DNA from: Penelope pileata
Taxonomy: Eukaryota; Chordata; Aves; Galliformes; Cracidae
Direction of reading: 5' to 3'
Assembly (NCBI GenBank): GCA_013396635.1
Contig: WBMW01004026.1
Location: 558,001 to 622,000 of the forward strand
DNA length: 64,000 nt
Shown: piece by piece, positions 13,060 through 25,100 of the stretch
Layout: the number at the start of each line of letters is the position of its first letter
How positions within the stretch are numbered: the first letter of the stretch is position 1
Made by a program: the position numbers and the translations under genes
The notes under the pieces: generated by a model
Databases searched by the model: none
Told to the model about the DNA's origin: nothing
What the model saw: only the letters and a program-made list of their open reading frames with translations

Positions 13060-15144
13060 AGTTTCTCCAGTTTTGATCAGAAATGTTATCTAAGGATCTG
13101 CTCTGCTGAAATTTCTAAGTTATAGGGAAAAAAAAAAATTAGGTAAGCATTTTTGATGAATTTTCATTTCTGGAAAGCTAAGAATAACTCCCAGCTAGCT
13201 GTAATAGAACACGCATAGAGATTACACATTATGTGTGACACGAGCATCCAGTGGGAGTTCCTCAGGAGGGGCTGCTTCCCTAGGGCCTTGTTGTCAATGT
13301 GAGTGGATCCGTTTGATGTCTCTCCCATTTCTGGAGAGTGTGAGTAAGGCTCCAGCCCCAACACTACAGATTAGTCTGGGATATCGATGTCTGCAATCAG
13401 ACTGAATTGTTTCAAATGCTTTTCTCATCCCTGTAAAGAGTTCATTTCTTCCGGTCTATGGTAGGAAAGACACCTTTCCTTGTCTCAGGAAATACATGAA
13501 AATAATAATAAAACTTTCACTTTATTTTCCCTCCTTGCCCTTAAATCTGCTACATGCTTTGCACTGTTATAGATTTGAGAAATCTCCGCTAATGCAGGCC
13601 CAAGAACATCTTTGCATCTATTCCTGCAGCAACAGCAGTTATCCAGAGATTTCTTTCCCTTTCCCTCCACATCTCACTATGTGTCTAGGGTATTGTTCTA
13701 CTTTCTCATTTACCAATGACTAATTTAAATCGCCCTAATTTTTGGCTCCCCTCTGGTATCCTCCCCCAGTGACCCAGAGGAATTGCTTGAGACACTTTGT
13801 CCTCCTTTCTTTCTCTCACTCTGTCTCCCCACTCAATATCTAATAATTAATGTAAATGAATGCAGCAGTATCAAAATAAGCGGGAGGAGGGGGAAGAAGG
13901 AGAGCTCGACTGATTATGAAAAATATGTGAACAGTTCTGGAAGCCACTGTTTTCCTTTAAATCTCTACACTGTGCAATACACCTCCTCAAAACTGCCTTA
14001 ATTAAGACTCTGTTCACATTAGCCAGTGATACTTAAGCTATCTTAAGATAATAATTTTCAGGTGAATTACATTTTCCAGGCAGTAACCATAAGTCACCAC
14101 TTGCAGTTCAAGCACAGCAGACCATTTCTAATCTTAAAACCTAAAATTATCTCTGCTAAGAAGAGCTCCTTTAAAAGGACACATTTTCTAAAATGACATC
14201 TTCACAAGAGCTTTTCATGTTTTATGTAGTAGTGTGAAAACAAAGATCATTTGCTAATGAATCTTTGGCATTTGCCAGCTTTGAAGCCACATAATTGCCA
14301 GAAAAGGGTTTTACTGAGGGACCTGGAAGGCCACAGTCCCTTTTGCCCACTGGCATCACTGCTATGACTGAGAATTCATTCATTCAATTACACAGAGGTT
14401 GATCTATTTCACTGTCTCCTATGGTAGTTTTACGTCGTTCTGTATTCAATTTGTATGCTGCAGACGTATCAGACTTGATGAATGCAGGCAAGAATTTTAT
14501 TTCATTATCTTAAAACCTTCAAATTACACATGCACAATAAATATTGACAGGGAGGTGAAATGAAGACTTTGCTGCATCTTGCTGCAAGAGTTACAAACAG
14601 CAGTGGGGAGTGCATAGGGGAGGTGTGACAAGCAAGTTAAAAGAAAAATAGAAAACCTGTATTTACTGGTGCATTGACAAGCACTAAGTGGGGACTGAGC
14701 TAGATAACCCACAGAGTCATGCCCCACATATATGGGATGTTCTCCTTAGATTCATCTCCTAAATGCTTCAGGGAATCAGGGCAATTTTATCTTTCTATGC
14801 TCATTAGGAATATTAAGGGACCAGTAAGTAATCTGCATAAATTCTCTTGCTCATAATATGGTATTGTTTTCTTTAATTGGCACTGGAAAATAAAAAACAG
14901 CATCATAAGGTAAGGACTTCAGGAGCTCTGTAACCCAACTTCCTACTTAAAGCAGGGTCAGGAGAGAGATCTGAGTAGATTGCACAGAGTTTTATTGAGT
15001 CAAGATTTGATAAACTCCAAGGATGAAGATTTACAACCTCTCTAGCCAGCCTCTGCTTCCAAACTCACCTATTCTTGCATCAGGCCTAGATGAAGAAATT
15101 CCAATTTTTGCATCACCCAGTGGCTATGAAAACACCATATATTT

Positions 15145-15432
15145 AGAATCACAGAATAAAATAATAACACAGCTTAGGTTTGAAAGGGACCTTAAAGCCC
15201 ATTCAGTTCCAACCCCCCTGCCACGGGCAGGGTTGCACCCAAGCAGATGAGGCTGCTCAGAGCCCATCCAACCTGGCCTTGAACACCTCCAAGGATGGGG
15301 CATCCACAGCTTCTCTGGGGAATCTGTGCCAGTGCCTCAGCACCCTCTGAGTGAAAATTTTCCCCCTAACGTCTAATTTAAATCTCCCCTATTTTAGTTT
15401 AAAACCATTCCCCTTTGTCCTATTATTATCAT
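15145..15432 (-). mobile_element. CR1 LINE 3'-UTR fragment
   Basis: From the left it reads AGAATCACAGAAT, GAAAGGGACCTTAAAGCCCA, CCAACCCCCCTGCCACGGGC, CATCCAACCTGGCCTTGAAC and CCATTCCCCTTTGTCCTATTA, the antisense of about 290 bp of CR1 3' UTR. A short AAATAATAACAC insertion interrupts the tail-proximal part. It has no coding potential. Confidence 0.92.
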
Positions 15433-17957
15433 ACCATGTATATTTGTTAAGTAACATTTTCTAGTAAAGGAAACAAGCAGCATCCCAAAACCCGGCATTG
15501 TCTTCCAGTGCTGTGTTTCCAAATCTGTGCTACTGAAACCCCGGACAGCCCACACCTCCTGACATGGGCAAGGTCTTGTCTCAGAGGTCCTGAGACAATG
15601 CCTCAGTTTTATTCCGTATTTTACAGTCAGGAAAACTGATACATAGAGAATTTGTGACTTGCATGTAAGCCACAGTAAACCACTAAAAAAGATGGGAAAT
15701 TTCATTTCCTGTCCTTCAGTCCTAGTCTGTTTCTAACACCATGGATATATACCATACGGGATCCACAGTTATCTCTTTAACTACTGCTTGCCATTCCCTG
15801 CCCCACCTTTACTACCTTAGCTACTGAAATGTACACTTAATTTACAGATCTTCTTCCTGAAACCCAGCTGTTTTGATCCTATGCCCCACAAGACCGTCAT
15901 TCCTCACTCTTCAAAGCTTTTCTTCATCGTGTTGTGGGGTTGGTGTTAATCAGATCAACTCTGAGAAGCTGACAGGGGCAGCATCAGGGTTTGCATTTTT
16001 ATGCTCTGTTCTGAAATCTGGCAATTAAGATGCCAACAGACAAAAGCCCTGCCTCTGGCAGCCCCCTCCGCCCTTCACAGCAGGACATCTGTAGCTGCTC
16101 CATCAATGCAGCCATCAGCGTGGTGTTTTATGGAAATTCATCACCAACTTTACTTTCTTTAAAATATTGCCCTGTAGTCCTGGAGCTGTCTAAAAAGTAG
16201 TTTAGGTATTGATGAGTGGGATGAGGGTAAAGTAGGGCAGAGAGAGGAGGGAGGAGGGGAGCAGAGAACTGGCACTGATAACCTCATCAGCTTTTAAAGA
16301 TAAGGGCCCCTAATTGCTGAAGAGCATTTATCCATGTGAAATAAATCTTCCAGCACTGCTAGCCATATTCATGTAACACAGGTCTGTGTGAAGGGGACAT
16401 TTCTAGCTAGTGATTAATTTTGATAATAAAACCAATTCCAGACTGATGCAAAATAAAGAGGTAGATATTGACACTAAGAGCAAATTTTGCTCTTCTCCAG
16501 AAAATCGAGAGTTTCAGGGCTATTCAAAAATAGCTTTTTAGTCAGAAAATGAAAATATTTTTCTTTCAACATTTGTAATATTTATTTATTTATTATACAT
16601 TGCTCTAATTCCATTTTTTTTCTTTCAAATTTTGTTTATTTTGCAAATTCTTATTCCAAAAATGAGAGGAAATTGTGGCCTGATACTGCTGGCATTTTTT
16701 GAGTCTTCTCCAAACCAAATTATTTTTTTTTTTAACTCATCTAATTTCTATAAATATTTTTGCTTGATGAAGTGAAGTTATTTCAAAGGGCCATGAGTCT
16801 ATTCCATGTCTTCTGATTTTCACTGCACTGATTATAATGGTTTATTTTATGAGTTCTGTGGGGCTTTGCTGTAGCATTTTCATGGACCGCTCAATGCCAC
16901 AAGCAGGCAAGTACGACGTGGAAGGTTTCAGGGGCCACCTTTGCCACTCCAGCCTCCTTATTACTTTTTTGCATAAGAAAGAGGATAAGAGCTACTTTGA
17001 TTTTCTAGCAGGCATCCAAACCTTGCCTGAAGTAGAAAGTCTTAATTTGTGTGAAATCTTAGAGCCTTATTTCCCACACAGATGGATGCACTGCTCTGGC
17101 CACATCGCTGTCGCCAGTGCCGGCGGGGCTCTGTGAATCACATGGGCCCCCACAGTGAGCTGAGAACAAATTCCCCCAAGCTGCCTCTTTGAAGTGTTGT
17201 TCGAGTACAGTGTTCGCAGGCCACAAGCAAGCTGACATTTTGTGCAGCTCCTGTTTTGCGAGTGGGCTCAAAATAACAGCAAAGAACGATCTTTGACCAT
17301 GACTGATATAGAATATAACCAAATATAGTTCTAAAAACTCAGAGTTTCTCCTAGCACATTGACAGAAAAGGAGAGGGAAGCCAGAAATATTTAATTAAGA
17401 AGAGCATAGGTATTTGTTTAAGACGTGTTTTGCCACCTGAAACGGAATACAAAACAACATTGCTTGTTTGGCTGAGTTCTAGTCTTGAAACTGTTAGCTG
17501 TACCATTTACAGTTAAATTACAACTGGATTATCATCACTATTTAAAGAAAAGTTGAAATCCACTTGCTTTATCTCGAGCTAATTAGTTTGAGGGTGTGAG
17601 GTTGAAATCATGAAAATAGTGACGCTTATCCAAATTTTCTCTTCTGTATGTTGAGGCTGTTACTGCTCCTCGTCAAAAATGACCTTCTCTCCACCCCCAA
17701 TTCATCTCTGTTATATCCCCATCACCCAAAGGTAGCCAAAATAACTCTAAACCCATATTTTTACTGTTTGAGTTAGGGAGTGTTCACAGGACTCATTTCA
17801 CTCTCAGAGCTGAAGGGTTTTCAGAAAGGGAAAAGATAGTCACAAATTGCAGAGGGCAAAACAGTAGCTGAACACGACAGTGTCATCAGCTGGTGGAGGT
17901 GTTTGCCTACTGAACATCTGTCTCTGGCCAAAAATGACTGATTTTAGTTAGGGAATT

Positions 17958-18006
17958 TTGGTTTTGTATTTAGTTGGTTGTTTGGTTGGTTTGTTGGTTT
18001 GGTTTT
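17958..18006. repeat. TTGG/TTTGG-rich simple repeat
   Basis: GGTTTTGTATTTAGTTGGTT, then GTTTGGTTGGTTTGTTGGTT, then TGGTTTT: degenerate GTTTG/GTTGG units. Confidence 0.75.
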
Positions 18007-21000
18007 AATGCAGGATCACTCATAATTATTACTACAATTAAGAAAGAAACTCAAGAAAGAAAGTTTAAGCCCTAGGAAATTTTTTTTTTTCATTCTCTAT
18101 TGGGTTTCTGGAAGGAGCAGTACCTGGCAAACAAGCAAGACAAGTCTGGAACCTCTGTTGCACCTTGCCTCCTATTTAAGAGGATTTGTGATTCTACATA
18201 GGAAGTGAAATTCAACAACCTGCCATGTGGCCCTCAGTTATATAAGCTAAACTTTTCACAAATGAGTGTCTAAAACTAATCCTTTAATCCATATTTAGGT
18301 GCTCATAATGAACTAGTCTTAAATGTTATCTTCAGGTGCTCAGGCATTCTGAAAAATTGATAAAGTATATAGTTATTCTTACCTGAGGCACCTGAATTTG
18401 AATTTCTTGGCCATAATGACTTCTTGGTGTTAATGAGACTTTCATACATTAAAGGGCTCTTCTGATGTTTGTAAAGACATTTTAAATCATACACTTCTCT
18501 GTGACTGCTGAACATTATAATTCAAGCACCAAAAGAAGTTCAAAGTAGCAGGAAGCAAGTTCTAGCAAATGTTTTCCCATTTCATCATAGGCATTTTTGT
18601 TCAATCATTTTTCCAATGATTGGAGGAATCTCCCTCCTTCCAGCACCTCTGCAGGGGGCTGGGTGATGCTTATGTTTAACAGGGAGACTTAGTGGAAGTC
18701 ATGGTACTTAGCGTCAGTGGGAGGTTGGGGGTGGGGGAGAAAAAGCCTTGCTTGTATATAAAATGTAGTTGAACAAAAATTAAATGAAGCTCAACAAATT
18801 TAACTCTGTTTTTTGTCTCTGAATTATAGCTGCAGGAAAAATATCTCCTTGGAAATCTAAGCTTTTCTACAAGCTCTGATGAATTCAGAAGGGGCAATAG
18901 ATTCCTACCTGTCCAAGCTACTAATGGCCCAAATGCTCTGGTCTCCTTTTCTCAGGTCTCTTTGTCTCTTTCTTCGCAAAGCTACTCAGCTGTCTTCCTT
19001 AAAAGACAAGGAGTAAAGGTGTGCTTCTTTCTTTTTTGCTTGAAGAAGAAAGACCTTTGCTTAAAGTTTCATTCTTCCATTTCTGTTCCAGAAATACCCA
19101 CCTGACTAGCCTCATTTGGTGATGTAGGATGAATAAGAAGGAATTCAGTTACTAATTCTCCCTGGAACATTGTACAGAATGTGTCAGGATAGTGGATATT
19201 GGGGTAAGAATGGCCGGGTAAAGTCTCAGAGGCTGCACTCCTGAGCGCATCATCTCTTTCCACAGGGTTGAGCCATTGCACGAGCAGCTGGAGGACTGGC
19301 ATGTCAGGAGCTTTTGTCTCTGGAATGGCATTTCCCCAAGTGGCTGATAATAGGCTCAGTCTATTCCATAGAGGATGTGTTCACAGCCTGCCCTGATGCA
19401 TTTATTATAAACAAAAGCCAACGAATGTTAAATTTGTCACTAACAAAATGCTATTCTGGCTATTCAGATAAAACAGGTTTGGCTGGGGGTTTTTAGATGC
19501 AGAGTTCCCTTTGCTGTAGGAAATCTCACGTATTAAGAAAAGATCAATACCACAGCTAATGGCCTAAGGTATCAAAAAACCTCACTGGAGGAAATGAGAA
19601 TGTTGTCTGGAAACCAGATGATGATAATCCCCAGGATAAATGGATTTAGAGATTTCCGAAGTCGTTTTAGTAAACAGAGGGCAGACTTAGGCAGTTATTT
19701 CAACAAGTTCCTTTACAAAAGAGAAGGAGATTGTCATTTTCCTGTTTGGTTTTAGTCTTGACATTGATGATTCTCAGTGAATATTTATTAACCTTGTAGA
19801 TGCAGAATAAAGCCTTTTATTAAAGAACCCTCTCATCCTTTACAGAGAAATCTTATGCTGGGCATTTTGTCTTGCAAATGTCCTTGCACGTGTGCACATG
19901 CTGGTGACAAAGGCTGGCAGGGACACTGGTGGAGCACTTGTAAAGGATTCAAGGTGGAGCTCAGGCAAGCACCAGAAAGCAGAGATCACTTACTTCTGCT
20001 CTTGGTTTTGTGGCTGTGAATCAGAAGTCACCTAGAGAAGAACACCATTCAGTGTGGCCACTCAGACCATAAAACCTGCCCTACTGCCTAAGGCCAGAGG
20101 TACATCCAGCCCACCTAACCCTATTCAGTGCTGCCTTACAATCCCTGAAAACACCTCTTATCCCAACTGGTGACTGTTAGTCTATATTATCTCTTCTCAT
20201 GTGGAAACTATTTCATGACTTAGTTCATACGTGACACATTTTCTAGTTGTACTGCTGCCTCTATGAGGAGAAACAGCACATACAGCATCTGAGATCTGGG
20301 AGCTTGTGATTTTTATGCAGCCATTTAGAAACACATTCGGTGTTTCTCCCTGTTCTTACCTATCCTTTTGACTGCTGCAGAGCACTGAGCTTATGTTTCA
20401 TTTATTCCTTCTTTAGTTAGAAGCACATGATCTACTTTACAGCACTTTAATGGATTATTGTGTCAGCTGAACTCCCGTAACTGAATGTGTGCAGACCCAG
20501 AACAAGAAAAAAGTGAAACACATAAGTCCAAACCACCATAGTTGTCACAGCAGTTTGCCTTGCAGTCAGAGCAGGGTTAGTTATGCCCATTCAGCTGACT
20601 TGCAGTAACTCACTGAGTGCTTTGCAACCCTTCACAGGGTCCATTTTAGAAAATGGAAGGTCGGGGTTTGCCTGGGGCAAGTACTGTGGTGTTGGCTCAC
20701 TGCACACTGTGGGAAACTTTTGATTCATTTCAGTTTCAGAAGTACAGAAATCCCCAAAGGAGATCAGCTCTGAAGTGAACAACTTACGGTTCAACCAGCT
20801 CCACGTTATGCCTCCCACCCAGCCAACAGCTCACTAGGTGTCCCTAGACATGAACAGGGAGAAAGATACAGGGAGAATTTTTTTTTCTAGAGGTGTACTC
20901 TGCCCTATGTCCAACATTCTTTCCTCACCTATCGTAACGCAAAAACACTGGCATCCAGGAAAAGTTGCAGTTTGGAAGAAGTCCACAGCTGAACCCTCAC

Positions 21001-21042
21001 TATTACCAGCAGGCACCAGGGAGAGAGCTGTACCACAGGAGC

Positions 21043-21212
21043 CCAGAATAATTCCGGTCGGAAGGGACCTCTGGAGGACTCTGGTCTAACCTTCTCCTCA
21101 AAGTAGGTTCAAAAGAGTAGCTCACTCAGGGCCCTGTTCTGCTGTATTCTGAACATCTCAGGGCCTTGTTCTGTTCTGTTCTGAGCATCTCAAAGGATGG
21201 AGATCCCGCTGT
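21043..21212 (-). mobile_element. CR1 LINE fragment with internal duplication
   Basis: CAGAATAATTCCGGTCGGAAGGGACCTCTGGAGGACTCTGGTCTAACC is the antisense of a CR1 tail, broken here only by divergence. The block CTCAGGGCC(C/T)TGTTCTG...CATCTCA occurs twice in a row (about 21127-21191) before the usual GGATGGAGATCC. The terminal repeat itself is worn away. Confidence 0.75.
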
Positions 21213-22264
21213 ATCTTTGGGATCTTTTTTGATCGCTTTTATATTGATTTATTTCTTTCCTTCTTTACACTGAGACAGCATTTCAAATAGCATGCTTCCT
21301 TCTTTTTTTTTCTTTTCTGTTGCTGTGCATCTTTTAAGAAGAGTTTGACTCTTTAAGAAGACTCTATACATCCTCCTCCCAACTCTTGAACAGCATTGTG
21401 CCCCTCTATTAGACTCACCTGAGCCTGTGAATGTTTTTCCTGTTCTTGGGAAGGCACAATCTGGACTCCCAATGCTGTCACCAAAGAGAGGAGAATCCTT
21501 GCCCTGTAATGTTCATTGTGCAGATGTGAGTAAAATCTCCCTGGCCACCTCCTTCTGTTCCGTAATTCCCTGAATCTCATGCATAAAGAGAGGTAGGTGT
21601 CCAACTGCTGTCTACCCACATGTAACCAAAAAATAGCACACCTCCTGCTCACACACTGAGGATGTGCTGGATTCTCTGCATGACACAGCTACACCCACCC
21701 AGCTGTGAAGTTGAGAAGTAAGCATCACTTTGGCCCCACTTCACTTCCAGAAGAGGAGACCTGGCTGATGCAGCAGGAAATCACCGTCACTGAGTCATGG
21801 AAAGTCTGCCAAAAAGGTATCAAGGCTGGGTGTCTGCTGAAGACTGGAGGAAAGGCTCCACCACTCAGAGGGCCACAGACACTCCATATGAAGTTTGACG
21901 CATAAAACTTTGCTGAGTTTGATTCCATATCATCTTCATAACACTTTGTGTTTGTTTGTTTTTCAATAAGTGATGATTTTAAAAGGAAAAGGCAACCTAC
22001 TGGATACCAACAGCAGCTTTCTCTGATCATTGCTCCACAAAGACAGTCTAGGGTTGATTAACTCAGTTATATTTAAAAAAGAAGAGAATCACTTGGAAGT
22101 TGGCTTCTCAGAACTTTCCATTTTATTAAATCTTTTCTGGCCTTTGTCACCATTTTCCAATGAATTTTCCTTTTTTAGCATAATAGAATGCTAAAAAAAT
22201 CCATGTAGCTTTTTTTGCCCTCTCTAAGTTTACAAGTCTTGATTAAGGAGAGAGGGCAGATAAA

Positions 22265-22340
22265 CTTGGAATAGTCCTTATAAGTGTATCCTTACAATCT
22301 TTCTTGGAATAGCCCTTACAACTGTATCCTTACAATCTTT
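22265..22340. repeat. 38-bp tandem duplication
   Basis: The unit CTTGGAATAG(T/C)CCTTA(T/C)AA, continuing (G/C)TGTATCCTTACAATCTTT, occurs twice head to tail with only a few differences (first copy from 22265, second from 22303). Confidence 0.9.
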
Positions 22341-23492
22341 CTTTTTCTATCCACTTTGTTTGAAAGAGCTGAGCCACAGAATTGATTTCCCATCTCCCTC
22401 CACTGGGTTCCAATGTGCTGACAACAAAAATATTGAATGATTTGTTGACAGTATCCAAAGATGCAGCAATCCTCAATCCATGCAGAAATTTTACAGTATC
22501 TTGCAACTTAAGGCTGGTATTTTCTGCTCTCTTCTCATGAATTAGAGGACTGAAATGATCTATTTTAAAAAAGAAAGCAAAATAAAGAAAAAGAAAGAAA
22601 CATCCTGTCTCCCCAAAGTGCTATATCTGTGATAATGAGGGGATGAAGAGTTTGGAAAGAGCAATAGGGGAATGCACTGCAGGATTGCAGGGCTGTCTTA
22701 GCTCAAACTATACCCTTGCTATTTGTTCTCTGGACATGGATCAGCACTGCCTTTTTCCATGTGTGCCACATCCTGCTGCCTGCACAGTTCCAGGGCAGCA
22801 ATAACCCATCCCTCTCCATCCCATAGGAGCTTGCCTTCATCAGACACCTTTTCTTCCAAACAATTAACATGATAATGTTAAACTCAGAGCAATTACATCT
22901 TGCCCTACTTTGCTCCACATCTATTTCCTCTGCTTGAGAGCAGCAGAAAGGCCTTTCTGCCTGAAAGCCTGTCTGCTTTGCTCCAGGTGTCTCTGTTGGT
23001 CTAATAAATGGTATTACTTCTCTACACTAACTTTTCCTTTTGTATATCCTTAAAACTTTGTAGCTGTAAGAATGCTATCACGACAATATGTTACTATGGC
23101 TATTGTATTTGCACCAAACCATAAAATCAAGGATCTTACAGTCATTAAAAATCCCCCAACACTTCTCATAAAAATATGAATGTTAGCCCAGATTCCCAGA
23201 CCCATCTTTACATAATGTTTCAGCTGAACTGTAGCTCCCTTTACTTTCTCTTGTAACCATGAGTTGTTAAACAGCTGCCATGATTCCCCCTGTTCCCCAA
23301 GAGATCAAGCTGCAAATGAATTATAGATACAATACAAGTAGTCTTATACATGCACTACCCAAAGCCTCTTACAGGGTCAGAATCATATGGCTATTGTCCT
23401 GTCACATCATTGGAATAAAAATCCATGGACTCTGTGAAATGGTCCCAGAGTATTGACTGCTATAAAGGAGACAGAGAATCTTTGCCTTGAGA

Positions 23493-23887
23493 TAGAATCA
23501 CAGAATCACAGAATTGCCGGGGTTGGAAGGGACCTCGAGAGATCATTGAGTCCAACCCCCCTGCCAGAGCAGGTTCCCTACAGCAGGTTNCCCAGAACTG
23601 GATACAGTACCCCAGGTGAGGCCTGACCAGGGCAGAGTAGAGGGGGAGGATCACCTCCCTCGACCTGCTGGCCATGCTCTTTTTAATGCACCCCAGGATC
23701 CCGTTGGCCTTCTTGGCCACCAGGGCACACTGTTGGCTCATGGCCAACCTGTCATCTACCAGGACCCCCAGGTCCCTCTCTGTAGAGCTCCTCTCCAGCA
23801 GGTCGTCCCCCGGCCTGTACTGGTGCGTGCGGTTATTCCTCCCCAGATGCAAGACTCTACACTTGCTTTTGTTGAACCTCATCAGGT
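23493..23887 (-). mobile_element. CR1 LINE: end of the pol ORF plus 3' tail, with an N
   Basis: The tail reads AGAATCACAGAATCACAGAA at the left edge. The minus strand then encodes the end of the CR1 ORF2 (endonuclease/reverse transcriptase) protein, including RFNKSKCRVLHLG, YRPGDDLLERSSTERDLGVL, VAKKANGILGCI and SREVILPLYSALVRPHLGYC. Immediately beyond the CR1 QFW-like position the sequence contains N at 23590. The usual region between the end of this ORF and the tail is missing, so the tail is joined almost directly to coding sequence. The copy is 5'-truncated and inactive. Confidence 0.93.
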
Positions 23888-24240
23888 AAAGATAACAGAA
23901 TTTCGTGATTAACGATCTGCAAAGCTTGAGTGTCACACAGCTATTAATTGATTCTGTCATGGTGTCTGTGTGTGTGTATATTTATGCTCCAGATGTGCAT
24001 ATGCAAAATTCTATCTGTGCAGATTGTACATGGATGTATCTATATATAAATTCTGTGAGATGAGTATGAGTCAGGGCCATGAGAGCATGTCCACACTGGA
24101 AGATCTGGCTACTGAGAATTGGAGTGAACGTAGCGCTAGCCCATGCCCCTGCCTGGCCATCCTGGGCTATATCTGACCTCAGATCCCTTTGCTGGGTCTG
24201 ATCCTGAGCAACTCCTCACAGGCTGATGTCCCAGATTGGG

Positions 24241-24295
24241 CGGGAAAGGAAGGGAAGGGAAGGGAAGGGAAGGGGAGGGAAGGGAAGGGAAAGAT
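24241..24295. repeat. (GGGAA)n pentanucleotide repeat
   Basis: About ten GGGAA units with one GGGGA variant. It is followed at 24326-24430 by a long, imperfect purine-rich tract (GAGGGAGAAAGGAGAAGAAA and similar). Confidence 0.95.
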
Positions 24296-25087
24296 AGACA
24301 ATTCTAAGTTCTTACATGAGACAAAAAGAGACAGACTGAAGAGGGAGAAAGGAGAAGAAAGAGAATGAGGGAAGAGGGGGGAAATGGAAGGAAAATAAGA
24401 GAAAAAAGAAAGAAATAGAAGAGAGGAACAGAAATGTGTGGTGTGAATGTCTTTTTACACCCACACTTAGGGGTAGACTCCACCGAGAAAAGAAAAAAGA
24501 GGATGACAGTGAGGAATTAAGTTTGGACTCAGTCCAGTAACTGAATTGACTTTGTCAGTCCTGTTCTATTTTGACTTTTGTATTTTCCAAGGGTAATTAA
24601 ACAAACTAGCTTCGGTTTGGATCTTGCTTTGACTAGTGAATCACCTCTACTGACAAGGTAAAGAGCTACACAGGAGAGGTCCAAACTGACTGCCCAAAAG
24701 GCTATGTCCATATTGGTCTTATTTTGAGACCATAATGCCATCAAGTAATTAGCAATAAAAATACTGTACAAGAACAATGCATGCCATTAGGACTGAGTAA
24801 TTTGGTCTTTAACCCATCTAGCAGCTACCGCAAGATGCACTAAACAACTGAAAGCCATATATCTCATTATAATAAATATTTTATAGAACACATCTCAGTC
24901 CAAATCACTTTCTATGACATTGTTTTTTAAGTCACTGGCAGGGGACAGAGTGATTTCAGTAACTGGAAAGAAAATCTTGCACTGCCATGTTGAAATGAAC
25001 CTGTAACAGTAACGATCAAATGTTTTTATTTGATCCACGTCAAACGTCAACTGTGCGATAAATTGGTGAGCCTACTTCAATTTCTGA

Positions 25088-25100
25088 AGGTCAGAGGTCA
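25088..25100 (+). promoter_or_regulatory. Perfect DR1 nuclear-receptor-type half-site pair
   Basis: AGGTCAGAGGTCA is two perfect AGGTCA half-sites spaced by one base, the class bound by RXR heterodimers, HNF4 and COUP-TF. It lies in an AT-rich block that also holds a perfect 8-bp inverted repeat (GATCAAAT at 25014-25021, ATTTGATC at 25028-25035). Function is unproven. Confidence 0.4.

Larger units (their letters stand above)
13060..21042. other. AT-rich non-coding DNA
   Basis: Holds the CR1 at 15145 and the TTGG repeat at 17958. Otherwise it is unique-looking AT-rich sequence with frames of at most 103 codons. The open plus frame at 16837-17136 (99 codons) has no recognised similarity. Confidence 0.55.

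Noticed and set aside
23616..23912. Plus-strand frames over the CR1 as genes
   Set aside because: Antisense of CR1 ORF2; only the minus strand gives recognisable sequence.
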